Source: Gammaproteobacteria bacterium (GTDB taxonomy: Bacteria; Pseudomonadota; Gammaproteobacteria; Nitrosococcales; Methylophagaceae). From it: a DNA stretch of 64,000 bases. A program made the position numbers and the translations under genes. The notes below the pieces were generated by a model, which worked only from the letters and a program-made list of their open reading frames with translations, searched no databases and was not told the origin of the DNA. Positions 50,512 to 61,562 of this stretch are shown here, one piece after another (within the stretch, counting starts at the first letter, position 1; each line of letters begins with the position of its first letter). The DNA lies in NCBI GenBank assembly GCA_029882915.1, contig JAOUJZ010000005.1, forward strand, positions 1 to 64,000, read 5' to 3'.

Positions 50512-51084
50512 CTATTGTGTATGTAGCCAGTGCATGGCTTTTTCTAAATCACCTGATAACACATCAGGTAATACCCTTAATGAATCGTCTATTGCTGACA
50601 GAATAAGTTGTCGATCAGCTTGCGAAGGTTTGCTGAGTACGTAGTCAGACACTTGCCGGCTGTCGCCAGGGTGACCAATACCGAGACGGCAACGTAAAAA
50701 GTCTTTGCCACCAGTTTGAGCAATAATGTCACGCAAGCCATTATGACCACCATGACCACCTTCATGCTTTAAACGCACCGTGCCCGGAGGCAGATCCAAC
50801 TCATCATGAACAATGAGGATATTGCTTAAGGGGATTTTGTAAAAATTGGCTAATGCTGCCACTGACTGACCACTTCGATTCATAAATACCAGTGGTTTGA
50901 GCAGAAGTAGCTTGTGTTCAGAAGTTTGATGTTGGGCCAATTGGCCATGATATTTGTTGTCAACAGCGAATGTTGCGCCTAAATCATGAGCCAATTGGTC
51001 CAGCCACCAGAACCCGACATTATGTCGGGTGTGTTCATATTGAGGGCCCGGATTGCCCAATCCGGCGATTAACCAGTTTGCCAT
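50512..51084 (-). CDS. pth: Peptidyl-tRNA hydrolase
   Basis: 190 residues. [20 protein letters not shown] holds the catalytic His (H21) and the substrate-binding Asn; [11 protein letters not shown] and the Asp in [10 protein letters not shown] complete the site. It releases tRNA from peptidyl-tRNA that drops off ribosomes. It lies between rplY and ychF. Confidence 0.97.
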   Translation of the reverse strand: MANWLIAGLGNPGPQYEHTRHNVGFWWLDQLAHDLGATFAVDNKYHGQLAQHQTSEHKLLLLKPLVFMNRSGQSVAALANFYKIPLSNILIVHDELDLPPGTVRLKHEGGHGGHNGLRDIIAQTGGKDFLRCRLGIGHPGDSRQVSDYVLSKPSQADRQLILSAIDDSLRVLPDVLSGDLEKAMHWLHTQ

Positions 51085-51111
51085 TGCCGCCAGCTCTCAA
51101 TATTGACTGAA

Positions 51112-51789
51112 TTAGTCTTCAGTTGTTTCTGCAGCTTCACCTTCAGCTTCAACTTCAGCTACTTCAACATCAGCCACAACACGAGGGGTGTGAATGTTAA
51201 CGACAGCCTGATCGTAAGTTGAACGTTCCCCTTCTTCCAGGTGTTCTTCTTGACCATGGGAAAGCGCTGTTAAAGAAACGCCTTTTGGTAAAGTGATTTC
51301 AGACAAGTGGATACTTGTATCCAATTCCAGTGCAGAAAGGTCAACTTCAATGTACTCAGGAAGATCTTTAGGTAAGCAAGAGATCTCAACATCTGTCATC
51401 AAGTGAGAAACCGCACCACCAGCTTTAACGCCAGGAGCAATATCTTCACCGATAAAGTGTAAAGGTACCGTCATTGTCATTGCATGTTTAGCATCTACAC
51501 GCAAAAAGTCAGCATGCATGATTTTTCTATCTTTTGCAGGGTGACGTTGTAGATCTTTCAATACAACCTGATTTTTCTTGCCATCAACAACCAAAGTTAA
51601 GATATGAGCATAAAATGCTTCTTCGGCAAGGTGGCGAATGAACTGGTTGTGATCCAGCGTCAATGATACTGGAGCTTTATCAGCACCATACATAATCGCT
51701 GGGATTTTACCTGCGTGACGTAGGCGGCGGCTCGCACCTTTCCCCTCGTCTGTACGCAGTTCAGCGTGAACTTCGAATAAATTTTCCAT
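51112..51789 (-). CDS. rplY: 50S ribosomal protein L25 (CTC form)
   Basis: About 225 residues: the L25 5S-rRNA-binding domain (FEVHAELRTDEGKGASRRLR at the start) plus the C-terminal TL5/CTC domain, ending in an acidic Glu-rich tail. I use the ATG at 51789, which has GGAG six bases upstream. It lies between prs and pth as in many gammaproteobacteria. Confidence 0.96.
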   Translation of the reverse strand: MENLFEVHAELRTDEGKGASRRLRHAGKIPAIMYGADKAPVSLTLDHNQFIRHLAEEAFYAHILTLVVDGKKNQVVLKDLQRHPAKDRKIMHADFLRVDAKHAMTMTVPLHFIGEDIAPGVKAGGAVSHLMTDVEISCLPKDLPEYIEVDLSALELDTSIHLSEITLPKGVSLTALSHGQEEHLEEGERSTYDQAVVNIHTPRVVADVEVAEVEAEGEAAETTED

Positions 51790-51831
51790 TGTTTTCTCCA
51801 AAAATATGAACCAAATAGTATTTAGTTCATT

Positions 51832-51853
51832 AAAAATGCCGCCAATTGGCGGC
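51832..51853 (-). terminator. Terminator between prs and rplY, first hairpin
   Basis: GCCGCC-AATT-GGCGGC (51838-51853); on the minus strand it is followed by ATTTTTA. It should end transcripts coming from prs just before rplY. Confidence 0.8.
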
Positions 51854-51888
51854 GTTTTGCCTCACCCGCGACCAGGGTTGGCATATAA

Positions 51889-51913
51889 AGAACATCACTT
51901 AAAATGATGTTCT
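51889..51913 (-). terminator. Hairpin just after prs, second of a tandem pair
   Basis: AGAACATCA (51889-51897) and TGATGTTCT (51905-51913) form a perfect nine-pair stem with a seven-base loop; TTTATA follows on the minus strand. Confidence 0.65.
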
Positions 51914-51944
51914 GACAACCAGCTAAAACAAAGTTTTAAACTGG

Positions 51945-52880
51945 CTAATCCATATACAAGGAGCTGACAGACTCCTCGTTACTAATTCTATACATGGCCT
52001 CAGCAATCATTTCAGCGATGCTTAATGGCCGAATTTTACTACAGGCTTCAGCATTTTTCTGTAATGGAATGGTATCGGTTACGATCAGTTCATCCAAAAC
52101 AGAGTTTTCAATATTTTCAACCGCAGGCCCAGACAATACCGGGTGCGTACAATACGCAACCACACGGGATGCGCCTTTCTCTTTTAGGGCAGTGGCAGCA
52201 GCACATAATGTGCCGGCAGTATCAACCATGTCATCTATTAATACACAAACACGCCCTTCTACATCACCAATGATATTCATTACTTTAGCAACATTTGCAC
52301 GTGGGCGACGCTTGTCGATAATGGCCAGTTCTACGTCCAGAAGTTTAGCTAGGGCACGGGCTCGAACTACGCCACCAATATCGGGTGAGACAACAACCAG
52401 ATCCTGATACTTATGTTTCCAGATATCGGCCAATAACACTGGTGATGCGTATATATTATCAACGGGGCAATCAAAAAACCCCTGAATTTGATCTGCATGC
52501 AAATCGACGGTTAACACTCTATCAGCACCGACACCAGTGAGCATGTTTGCAACCACTTTGGCAGTGATGGCAACTCGTGCAGAGCGAGGTCGGCGATCCT
52601 GACGGGAGTATCCGAAATAAGGTACTACCAATGTAATACGGCCAGCAGATGCGCGACGAATAGCATCCGTCATGACCATTAATTCCATCAAGTTATCATT
52701 TGCTGGCATACATGTCGGCTGCACGATGAACACATCTTTACCGCGAACATTGTCAAGAATTTCAACCATGATTTCGCCATCACTGAACGATTCAACGGTG
52801 GCTTTTCCAATAGGCGCATTAAGAAATTTGACAATACGCTCAGCCAGCTGGCGATTAGCATTACCAGCGAACACCATCAT
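51945..52880 (-). CDS. prs: Ribose-phosphate pyrophosphokinase
   Basis: About 311 residues; makes PRPP from ribose-5-phosphate and ATP. Seen are [15 protein letters not shown] at the start, [34 protein letters not shown], the PP-binding [15 protein letters not shown] and the PRPP loop [14 protein letters not shown]. The frame is open for 43 more codons upstream, but that stretch runs through the 3' part of tRNA-Gln, so I chose the ATG pair at 52880/52877 that matches the usual protein start. No good ribosome site is visible before it. A GTG at about 52928 is an alternative. Confidence 0.94.
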   Translation of the reverse strand: MMVFAGNANRQLAERIVKFLNAPIGKATVESFSDGEIMVEILDNVRGKDVFIVQPTCMPANDNLMELMVMTDAIRRASAGRITLVVPYFGYSRQDRRPRSARVAITAKVVANMLTGVGADRVLTVDLHADQIQGFFDCPVDNIYASPVLLADIWKHKYQDLVVVSPDIGGVVRARALAKLLDVELAIIDKRRPRANVAKVMNIIGDVEGRVCVLIDDMVDTAGTLCAAATALKEKGASRVVAYCTHPVLSGPAVENIENSVLDELIVTDTIPLQKNAEACSKIRPLSIAEMIAEAMYRISNEESVSSLYMD

Positions 52881-52973
52881 GCTGGTGTCAGCGGTGCGTT
52901 CCTGTAACTGAAGAAGTCTGTTTTTGTTCACGGTAAAAGGGGCCGAGTTCTCTGTCAAAAAACAAAAAAAGAA

Positions 52974-53048
52974 TGGCTGGGGTACCAGGATTCGAACCTG
53001 GGAATGCAAGGATCAAAACCTTGTGCCTTACCGCTTGGCGATACCCCA
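52974..53048 (-). tRNA. tRNA-Gln (TTG anticodon)
   Basis: A 75-base cloverleaf on the minus strand: acceptor TGGGGTA/TACCCCA, anticodon loop TTTTGAT, T loop TTCGAAT, encoded CCA. The weak first pair (T1-A72) is typical of glutamine tRNAs. It lies between ispE and prs on the same strand, a common arrangement in gammaproteobacteria. Confidence 0.96.
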
Positions 53049-53097
53049 ACAGATTAAACTCATTTTAACATCTTGTAGTCATGTTATGGCTTCTTTT

Positions 53098-53928
53098 TTA
53101 AGAAACCTTCTTTGTGAGAGGCGATTGATTGCAGCCTTTAGCTACAAAACCCTGCCAACCCTCTGGCAAGTTATCCACTACCTGTCGTGCTTCTGCCTGA
53201 CTATCAAAGTCAGCAAATACACAAGCCCCCGTCCCAGTCATCCTTGGTTTAGCATATTGTGCTAACCATTCAATTGCCCTAGCAACAGGCGGGTAGAGTT
53301 TTTTTACTACATCTTCACAAACATTTCTACCTTCCCCCGAAAGGAAGCGCGATATTGTGATAGGTTCACAATTTCGTGTCAATTCATGAGAAGAGAATAT
53401 TTCTGCTGTTGAGATGTGACAATCTGGAATAATGACAGTATACCAAGGTTCAGGCGGTGATATAGCTGTTAATTTCTCACCCACTCCTTCCGCCCATGCT
53501 GCACTTCCATGGATAAAAATGGGTACGTCTGCGCCTAATGTCAGACCAATTTGCGCTAATTCATCAGTCGATAACTGACAATTCCACAGTTTATTCATAG
53601 CGACTAAAGTAGTTGCTGCATTTGAACTGCCACCACCTAAACCGCCACCCATTGGTAAGTTTTTTTCAAGTGTAATATCAACGCCTTGTTCTATATGCGC
53701 GTGCTGTTGGAGCAATGTTGCCGCACGCACTATCAGGTTTTCTTGATTATCAACGTCTGGAATCGGAGTAAGTAAGCGAATATCCTTTTTTTCAGTCACG
53801 AAAAATTGTAGCTGATCACAATAATCAAGAAACTGGAATGCGGTTTGTAATTCATGATAACCGTCATTGCGTTGGCCGGTGATATGCAAAAAAAGATTTA
53901 TTTTTGCTGGGGCAGGCCAAAAGGTCAT
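53098..53928 (-). CDS. ispE: 4-diphosphocytidyl-2-C-methyl-D-erythritol kinase
   Basis: 276 residues of the GHMP kinase family, fourth step of the MEP isoprenoid pathway. It has WPAPAKINLFLHITGQR at the start, the ATP loop PMGGGLGGGSSNAATTL and the C-terminal MTGTGACVFADF. The start overlaps lolB by four bases. Confidence 0.96.
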   Translation of the reverse strand: MTFWPAPAKINLFLHITGQRNDGYHELQTAFQFLDYCDQLQFFVTEKKDIRLLTPIPDVDNQENLIVRAATLLQQHAHIEQGVDITLEKNLPMGGGLGGGSSNAATTLVAMNKLWNCQLSTDELAQIGLTLGADVPIFIHGSAAWAEGVGEKLTAISPPEPWYTVIIPDCHISTAEIFSSHELTRNCEPITISRFLSGEGRNVCEDVVKKLYPPVARAIEWLAQYAKPRMTGTGACVFADFDSQAEARQVVDNLPEGWQGFVAKGCNQSPLTKKVS

Positions 53929-54542
53929 TGAACAGAGTCCCAGCTTGTGATGACCAGTCGTAGACTGAGATCAGGATGTTTGAGAAAGATTTTAGAGGGC
54001 ATAGAATGGCCATCAAAAGGTACATAGCGTAAAAATTCTATATCCCAGCCTTGTTGTTTAAGGTGAGTAAGTCTTCCTTGATTATCGTAGCTGATGAATT
54101 CAATGTTTTTCTGGCCATAGGGCAGGCCGCGAAGCCAGTCACGTAAGGCACTGACGGGTAGATGTAATCCCATTGTTTCCGCTATTAAGGCTTCGGGACT
54201 GGAAGATGTTACTTGCTGACCATCTTCCATTGTTAGAACAACCTGTTCCTCATCACCATCCAATGTCACTCCGCCTTGAGCGAAGGGTCCGAGTAATTTA
54301 ATTTGATATGTGCCGTGATCTTGTTGCCAGCGTATACCCGCGTTCCATGCCTCGCGTTGCTGAGTGATGACGGTTCGTCCCTGAATTTTCCAACGATCAA
54401 GTTGCAGTAATTGTATCCGTCTTGCCTGCCATAATGTTTCTGGACTGATATCAGGTCGCTGATGCCACACTGGTACGCAAGCTGTAGCCAAAAAAGTCAG
54501 GCTGATGACAAGCAGTGTTCGAAGGTGAAGCAACTGTTTCAT
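53925..54542 (-). CDS. lolB: Outer-membrane lipoprotein assembly factor LolB
   Basis: 205 residues with a lipoprotein signal (LATAC lipobox near residue 22) and the LolB fold (RWKIQGRTVITQ, GPFAQGGVTLDGD, LPVSALRDWLRGLPYG). It receives lipoproteins from LolA and inserts them into the outer membrane. It overlaps by four bases with the genes on both sides, so the three are coupled. Confidence 0.95.
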   Translation of the reverse strand: MKQLLHLRTLLVISLTFLATACVPVWHQRPDISPETLWQARRIQLLQLDRWKIQGRTVITQQREAWNAGIRWQQDHGTYQIKLLGPFAQGGVTLDGDEEQVVLTMEDGQQVTSSSPEALIAETMGLHLPVSALRDWLRGLPYGQKNIEFISYDNQGRLTHLKQQGWDIEFLRYVPFDGHSMPSKIFLKHPDLSLRLVITSWDSVQ

Positions 54543-56308
54543 CGTCTAAAAAGACGCAACGTTTGATTTAATAACTTATTATCAGGATCTTGTTTTAACC
54601 CACGCTGCCAGACTTTTTTGGCTTCAGAGTGTTGTCCTAATTGCCATAGTGCTTCGCCTAAATGTGCTAAAAACTCGGGATCGTCCTGAATCTCAACGGC
54701 TTGTTTTAAATAACGTACGGCTTCATTGAGCTTGCCCATTCGATAATAAACCCAACCTAAACTGTCCAAGTAAAATGGATCATTGGGTTTAATTTCTATG
54801 GCTTTTAGGATCAAGGCCAATGCTTCCTCGTGCCGGTTTGTCCTATCGGTCAAGGTATAACCAAGCGCATTTAATGCCTGAGGATTATTTGGCTGTTGGG
54901 CTAAAATGGCAAGTAAATCCTGTTCCAGCACGCTTAAGCGATTCAGTGGTTCAGAGACCATTGCTCTCCCATAAAGCAACTCAATATGGTCAGGGTGGTG
55001 TTTCAACGCTTCACTATATATATCAAAGGCGGCTTGTTCGTGTCCCCGTTCCCTTAAAAAAGAGGCTTCAAATAAGTAATAGTGTACTGAGCGGTCTGGA
55101 TGTTCTTTTCGGAGTAACTTTATGTGTAGACGTGCTTCTTTTAACTGGCCATTGTCAGCTAATAAATGGACGTAACGTGACTGTGCCGCTTGGAATCTTT
55201 GGCTGTCTGCGGGTACGGATGCAAACCAAATGAGAGCAGCATCAATATCATGATTTAACTCTTCCGCCAGTCCCAGAAAATAGGAAGCTTGTTTGCCACG
55301 ATCACCAAGAGTGACCAGTTGGCTAAAATATTGTTTTGCCTGATGGCCATCTTTTTCTTCTAATGCCAGTAAACCTAAGGCAAAGATGACTTCTTCATTT
55401 TCAGGTTGTTCATTATGAAGTTGTTCAAAAATCAAGCGTGCCTGAGGTGTTTTATGGTTTTCGCCCAATAATTTTGCATATGCAAATCTCACTTTCTCAC
55501 TGGCATCGTTACTGGTTGCCACACGTTTTAAAATGGACATTGCGGCTTTGCCTTTTTTGAGGCGTTGCAATATCTCGGCCTTTAAAATCAGAGCATCTTC
55601 TCGATTTTCCTGTTGGTTGAGCACACTCTCAATGGCTGGTAAGGCAATATCATAGTTGTTGTAAAACGCAGATAAGCGGGCATAAGTAAATAAGGCTTCG
55701 GGATCATTGGCTTTATATGCTTTTATCTGCTTGATTACAGATAAGGCTTGCTCGGGTGTGGCCAACTCATTCAAATTGTCTGATAGTCGAGTCAAGTACT
55801 CAGAGGCTTTGTCCGGAGCAAGTTCAAGCGCAGTATTAATAGCTGCGACTACAGCATCATAGTCACCCTGTAACATCAGGAAAGGGGCCTGCATGATATA
55901 AACATCAGCGTCAGTTGGATCAACAGCGATCCAACGTTTTAATGCCCGATTAATGCGCTTCTGATCGCGGGTAAAGTTAGCTATTTGTGTTGAACGGCCT
56001 GCCAAAGCAGGTGAGTCAATAGCATCAGCTGCTTTTTCATATAAATCAACAGCAAGACCTAGCTCTCCTCTTTGGCCTGCGATTTCAGCCATTAAAATGT
56101 AATAAACCAGTTCTGCTGTAAGTGGTAATCCAGGTTGTGTCGATTTACTTACATCTACTTCGGTATGTGCAGTCCCAACAGACGGAGCTTGCTCCATTTG
56201 TTGGGGAGGGAATGATGCACATGCTGCCAACAAAATTGTTGCACTAAATAAAAGACTTTGCTGAATGAAACAGCGCAGCCTTTTCCACTGCACATGTGAT
56301 AAATCCAT
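54539..56308 (-). CDS. Lipoprotein with tetratricopeptide repeats
   Basis: 589 residues with a lipoprotein signal (LLAAC lipobox near residue 25) followed by many TPR units. The clearest are towards the C-terminus (EALALILKAIEIKPNDPFYL, then GWVYYRMGKLNEAVRYLKQA, then EALWQLGQHSEAKKVWQRG). Related proteins stand before lolB in pseudomonads and relatives. A scaffold role in outer-membrane assembly is likely but the partner is unknown. I start at the ATG at 56308, before the signal peptide; the frame is open further upstream to 56407. Confidence 0.9.
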   Translation of the reverse strand: MDLSHVQWKRLRCFIQQSLLFSATILLAACASFPPQQMEQAPSVGTAHTEVDVSKSTQPGLPLTAELVYYILMAEIAGQRGELGLAVDLYEKAADAIDSPALAGRSTQIANFTRDQKRINRALKRWIAVDPTDADVYIMQAPFLMLQGDYDAVVAAINTALELAPDKASEYLTRLSDNLNELATPEQALSVIKQIKAYKANDPEALFTYARLSAFYNNYDIALPAIESVLNQQENREDALILKAEILQRLKKGKAAMSILKRVATSNDASEKVRFAYAKLLGENHKTPQARLIFEQLHNEQPENEEVIFALGLLALEEKDGHQAKQYFSQLVTLGDRGKQASYFLGLAEELNHDIDAALIWFASVPADSQRFQAAQSRYVHLLADNGQLKEARLHIKLLRKEHPDRSVHYYLFEASFLRERGHEQAAFDIYSEALKHHPDHIELLYGRAMVSEPLNRLSVLEQDLLAILAQQPNNPQALNALGYTLTDRTNRHEEALALILKAIEIKPNDPFYLDSLGWVYYRMGKLNEAVRYLKQAVEIQDDPEFLAHLGEALWQLGQHSEAKKVWQRGLKQDPDNKLLNQTLRLFRR

Positions 56309-56687
56309 AATAAAACGACCTGACCGATTGATTTTGTTAGAATGGCGTATCATTTTGACCAAACTAACAACAAAATAATTAATAACGGCTGTAGAGTTTA
56401 CCAGCATTTTAATGATGACTTATCACCTAAGAAACTTCTAACCTATCCATGAATTCATATTTTGTGTCCAGAATATTTATATTCTGTGTTGACAATCATC
56501 GCAGAGGTTTACTGTTTAACTCAGCAGTGATGCTGTTTTGCGCAATTTTTAACTTGAAAAACATGTTTGGAGTTTCCTCCTTTAATAGCCACCTCAAAGG
56601 GGCGAGACAAAAGGAAGGCATGAATAACTCGAATTTTATGAATCACAAGCCAATACATCCAGAACTGGTTAGAGGTTGCTAGAAAAT
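56309..56687. other. Divergent control region between the TPR lipoprotein gene and hemA
   Basis: 379 bases without a convincing gene. It must hold the promoters of the lolB-ispE and hemA-prfA runs. A 77-codon frame (56449-56682) is present but shows no family features. No clear promoter pair stood out. Confidence 0.5.
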
Positions 56688-57944
56688 ATGCACTTTGTCA
56701 GCTATGGAATAAATCATAATACGGCCCCTGTTCATATCCGTGAGCAACTGGCTTTTAATGCTGACGTTTTGCCGGCAGCGCTTACCTCTTTGCAGCAGTG
56801 TCCAGCAGTGGTTGAATCTGTGATTGTCTCAACCTGTAATCGTACGGAAATATACTGCCATATTGCAGACGACTATGATCATGATGCTGTTTGTGAATGG
56901 TTACACCAGTTTCACCAACAGCCCCCCGGCTCATTGGATGAGTTTATATATCACTATCATGGCACTGACGTGATCCGTCATTTATTACGTGTTGCCTGCG
57001 GGCTGGACTCAATGGTGCTGGGCGAGCCTCAGATCCTCGGCCAAATAAAAACAGCTTATAGTCAGGCGCTACATGTAGGTTCGATAGACAAATCACTGGG
57101 CCGTTTATTTCAGCATGCATTCACTGTTGCCAAGCAAGTGCGCACAGACACTGCCATCGGGAATAGCCCTGTTTCTGTAGCCTTTGCAGCGGTTAGTCTT
57201 GCCAAACAAATTTTTTCTAATCTGGCAGATTCAACAGCCTTGTTAATTGGTGCTGGAGAAACCATTGAGTTAGCAGCCCGTCATTTGTATGACAATGGCA
57301 TCGGCCGTGTCATCATTGCCAATCGCACGATTGAGCGGGCACATAGTTTGGCAACTCAGGTGAATGGGTATGCAATCAGCCTTAGTGAGATGCCAGCACA
57401 CATAGCGGAGGCAGACATTGTTATAAGTTCTACCGCTAGCCAATTACCGATTTTGGGTAAAGGCACGGTAGAGAGAGCACTCAAACAACGTAAGCGGCGC
57501 CCTATATTCATGGTTGATATTGCCGTACCTCGAGACATTGAACCTGAAGTAGGCAATCTGGAAGATATTTACCTTTACTGTGTGGATGACCTACACGGTA
57601 TTATTGAAGAAAATTTACAATCTCGTCGTGATGCAGCATTACAAGCTGAAGAGATCATTGATACACAGGTTGGCCATTTTGAAGGCTGGTTACGAACACA
57701 AGATGCCGTTCCAGTTATAAGAGCTATACGCGACAATGCAGAAAAAGAAAGTGAGCGCTTGCTAGAAAAGGCAAAAAAACAACTTGAACAAGGTATGCCT
57801 GCAGAGCAGGTTATCAATGAGCTTGTCAGGACATTAACCAATAAATTATTGCACGAGCCCAGTAGACAACTACGTCAATCGGGTTTTAATACTGATATAA
57901 ATTTGATTGAAGCGGCACGTAGTCTCTTTAACATCAAGGATTAA
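56688..57944 (+). CDS. hemA: Glutamyl-tRNA reductase
   Basis: 418 residues; first committed step of C5-type heme synthesis. It has YGINHNTAPVHIREQLAF, the catalytic Cys in VIVSTCNRTEIYC, GLDSMVLGEPQILGQIK, the NADPH site ALLIGAGETIELAARHL, and a C-terminal dimerisation helix. I chose the ATG at 56688; a TTG four codons earlier sits on the AGAGG itself. prfA follows, the usual pair. Confidence 0.96.
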   Translation: MHFVSYGINHNTAPVHIREQLAFNADVLPAALTSLQQCPAVVESVIVSTCNRTEIYCHIADDYDHDAVCEWLHQFHQQPPGSLDEFIYHYHGTDVIRHLLRVACGLDSMVLGEPQILGQIKTAYSQALHVGSIDKSLGRLFQHAFTVAKQVRTDTAIGNSPVSVAFAAVSLAKQIFSNLADSTALLIGAGETIELAARHLYDNGIGRVIIANRTIERAHSLATQVNGYAISLSEMPAHIAEADIVISSTASQLPILGKGTVERALKQRKRRPIFMVDIAVPRDIEPEVGNLEDIYLYCVDDLHGIIEENLQSRRDAALQAEEIIDTQVGHFEGWLRTQDAVPVIRAIRDNAEKESERLLEKAKKQLEQGMPAEQVINELVRTLTNKLLHEPSRQLRQSGFNTDINLIEAARSLFNIKD

Positions 57945-57947
57945 GCT

Positions 57948-59036
57948 TTGAAAGAATCGATTAAACACAAACTAGAAACCTTAGTTGAGCGCCATGAAGA
58001 AATTAGTGGCTTACTAGCAGAGCCTGAGACGATGGCCGATCAAAATAAGTTTCGTACTTTGTCGCAGGAATATGCGCAACTTGAGCCTATCGTGACAAAT
58101 TTTACAGCATATATGAATACGTTAACGGCCATTGATGATGCCAAAGTCATGATGGCAGAAGATGATGACGAAATAAAAGCCATGGCCAGGGAAGAGCTTG
58201 CATCTGCCCAGGAAAAAGAAGCAGAGCTAGAGCTGACTTTGCAAAAACTGCTATTGCCAAAGGATGAGAACGATCAACGTAATATCTTTTTAGAGATTCG
58301 CGCTGGTACAGGTGGTGATGAGGCGGCAATCTTCTCCGGGGATTTATTCCGTATGTATAGCCGCTATGCTGAATCACGCCGCTGGAATGTAGAAGTTGTG
58401 AATGCGCAGGAAGGCGAGCACGGTGGTTATAAGGAAATTATTGCTCGTATTGTTGGTGATGGCGTCTATTCGCAATTGAAATTTGAATCGGGTGCCCACC
58501 GGGTACAACGAGTACCCGAGACAGAATCCCAAGGCCGGATTCATACTTCAGCGTGTACAGTGGCTATTCTTCCAGAGGCAGATGAAATCGATCAGATTGA
58601 CATTAATCCAGCCGATCTTCGTGTCGATACATACCGTTCACAAGGGGCGGGGGGGCAGCACGTTAATACGACAGACTCGGCTATTCGTATCACCCATATT
58701 CCGACAGGCATTGTTGTTGAGTGTCAGGAAGAGCGTTCACAACATAAAAACAGAGCCAAAGCGATGTCAGTCCTGCAGTCACGCATCATGGCGGCAAAAC
58801 AGGAGAAGCAAGATTCAGAACAAGCCGAGACCCGTAAGTTGCTGGTGGGCAGCGGTGATCGCAGTGAGCGTATTCGTACGTATAATTACCCGCAAGGACG
58901 AATTACTGATCACCGGATTAACCTGACCTTATACAAACTTTCTGAGGTTATGGATGGTGATCTTGAGCAAGTTGTTGAGCCACTGATTAACGAATATCAG
59001 GCTGATCAACTGGCGTCTTTAGCGAACGAAAACTAA
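57948..59036 (+). CDS. prfA: Peptide chain release factor 1
   Basis: 362 residues. The catalytic GGQ loop lies in [18 protein letters not shown], the stop-codon reading motif region precedes it, and [19 protein letters not shown] follows. It terminates at UAA and UAG. The start is a TTG with AAGGA eight bases upstream, three bases after hemA. The methyltransferase gene prmC that often follows is absent; hemF is convergent instead. Confidence 0.97.
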   Translation: MKESIKHKLETLVERHEEISGLLAEPETMADQNKFRTLSQEYAQLEPIVTNFTAYMNTLTAIDDAKVMMAEDDDEIKAMAREELASAQEKEAELELTLQKLLLPKDENDQRNIFLEIRAGTGGDEAAIFSGDLFRMYSRYAESRRWNVEVVNAQEGEHGGYKEIIARIVGDGVYSQLKFESGAHRVQRVPETESQGRIHTSACTVAILPEADEIDQIDINPADLRVDTYRSQGAGGQHVNTTDSAIRITHIPTGIVVECQEERSQHKNRAKAMSVLQSRIMAAKQEKQDSEQAETRKLLVGSGDRSERIRTYNYPQGRITDHRINLTLYKLSEVMDGDLEQVVEPLINEYQADQLASLANEN

Positions 59037-59038
59037 AC

Positions 59039-60513
<1,475 letters not shown>

Positions 60514-60530
60514 GATTCTTTTATCACCTT

Positions 60531-60557
60531 AAAAAAAGATACCGCCAATGGGCGGTA
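60531..60557 (-). terminator. Terminator after the phosphoribulokinase gene
   Basis: TACCGCC (60540-60546) pairs with GGCGGTA (60551-60557) around AATG. On the minus strand the hairpin is followed by ATCTTTTTTT. It separates the phosphoribulokinase transcript from tsaC-hemF. Confidence 0.9.
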
Positions 60558-60591
60558 TACTTCATGTTCTACTTGATGTTAGATACTATAA

Positions 60592-61464
60592 TTATCCACG
60601 TTGGCGTTTTTTCACCATCATTTCTTCAATAAATGGTGTCAAAATAATTTCCATCGCCAGTCCCATTTTTACTGCCGGTACGACAATGTTATTGGGACGA
60701 GACATAAATGAGTCCTTTAACATGCTGAGGTAGTATGGAAAATCAGCCATTTTAGGATCTTTGAAGCGAATTACCACCAAACTTTCATCTGGTGAAGGAA
60801 TTTCACGCATCACAAATGGGTTCGAAGTATCAATCAGCGGTACACGCTGAAAATTGATATGAGTGCGAGAAAATTGCGGTGTAATGTGGTGAATGTAATC
60901 AGGCATTCTTCTCAAAATGGTATCCACGATCGCTTCTGAAGAATAACCACGTTTGGCAGAATCGCGTTTAATTTTCTGAATCCACTCCAGGTTAATTACC
61001 GGAACCACACCAATCAATAAGTCGACAAATTGCGCGATATTGACGTCATCTGTCACGATCCCGCCGTGAAGTCCTTCATAAAATAGCAAATCATTATTGC
61101 CATCTATTTCTTCCCAAGGGGTAAATGTTCCCGCAGGTTGATTGAATGGGATACCTTCTTCATCACTATGGATGTAAAAACGCCTTTCACCTTTGCCCGA
61201 TTCAGAATAGATTTGGAATAACTTTTCCAGTCCATCAAGACAGTTAGCTTCGGGTCCAAAGTGCGTTAGGGTACGCCCTTCCTTTTCTGCCTTCGCTATT
61301 TCTTCCCGCATCTGTTTACGTTCATAGCGGTGAAAACTATCACCTTCTATAACAACAGGTTTAATTCCGCCGCGACGAAATATATCTTCAAATGCCTGTT
61401 TAACGGTTGTCGTACCTGCACCAGATGAACCAGTGACAGCAATAATAGGGTGGGATACAGACAT
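60592..61464 (-). CDS. cbbP: Phosphoribulokinase (proteobacterial type)
   Basis: 290 residues; phosphorylates ribulose-5-phosphate to the RuBisCO substrate. Features are the P-loop GSSGAGTTTVKQAF (about residues 12-25), VIEGDSFHRYERKQM, HFGPEANCLDGLE, DLLFYEGLHGGIVTDD and MPDYIHHITPQFSRT. It lies 23 kb from the cbb operon, between purD and tsaC, in its own transcript with its own terminator. With cbbLS it completes the two Calvin-cycle-specific enzymes. Confidence 0.96.
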   Translation of the reverse strand: MSVSHPIIAVTGSSGAGTTTVKQAFEDIFRRGGIKPVVIEGDSFHRYERKQMREEIAKAEKEGRTLTHFGPEANCLDGLEKLFQIYSESGKGERRFYIHSDEEGIPFNQPAGTFTPWEEIDGNNDLLFYEGLHGGIVTDDVNIAQFVDLLIGVVPVINLEWIQKIKRDSAKRGYSSEAIVDTILRRMPDYIHHITPQFSRTHINFQRVPLIDTSNPFVMREIPSPDESLVVIRFKDPKMADFPYYLSMLKDSFMSRPNNIVVPAVKMGLAMEIILTPFIEEMMVKKRQRG

Positions 61465-61562
61465 TAAGTCTTCTCCTTAAAATTTAAAAAGACCTGATAA
61501 ATTTACTCCGAACAATACAATGAATCAGAATAAATAACACAGGTTCTGTAACGTTATAAAAT

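Noticed and set aside
52881-53009. N-terminal extension of prs by 43 codons
   Set aside because: The stretch includes the 3' part of tRNA-Gln and has no counterpart in ribose-phosphate pyrophosphokinases.
56449-56682. 77-codon open frame upstream of hemA
   Set aside because: No recognisable motif, no good ribosome site, and it lies where the hemA and lolB-run promoters are expected.
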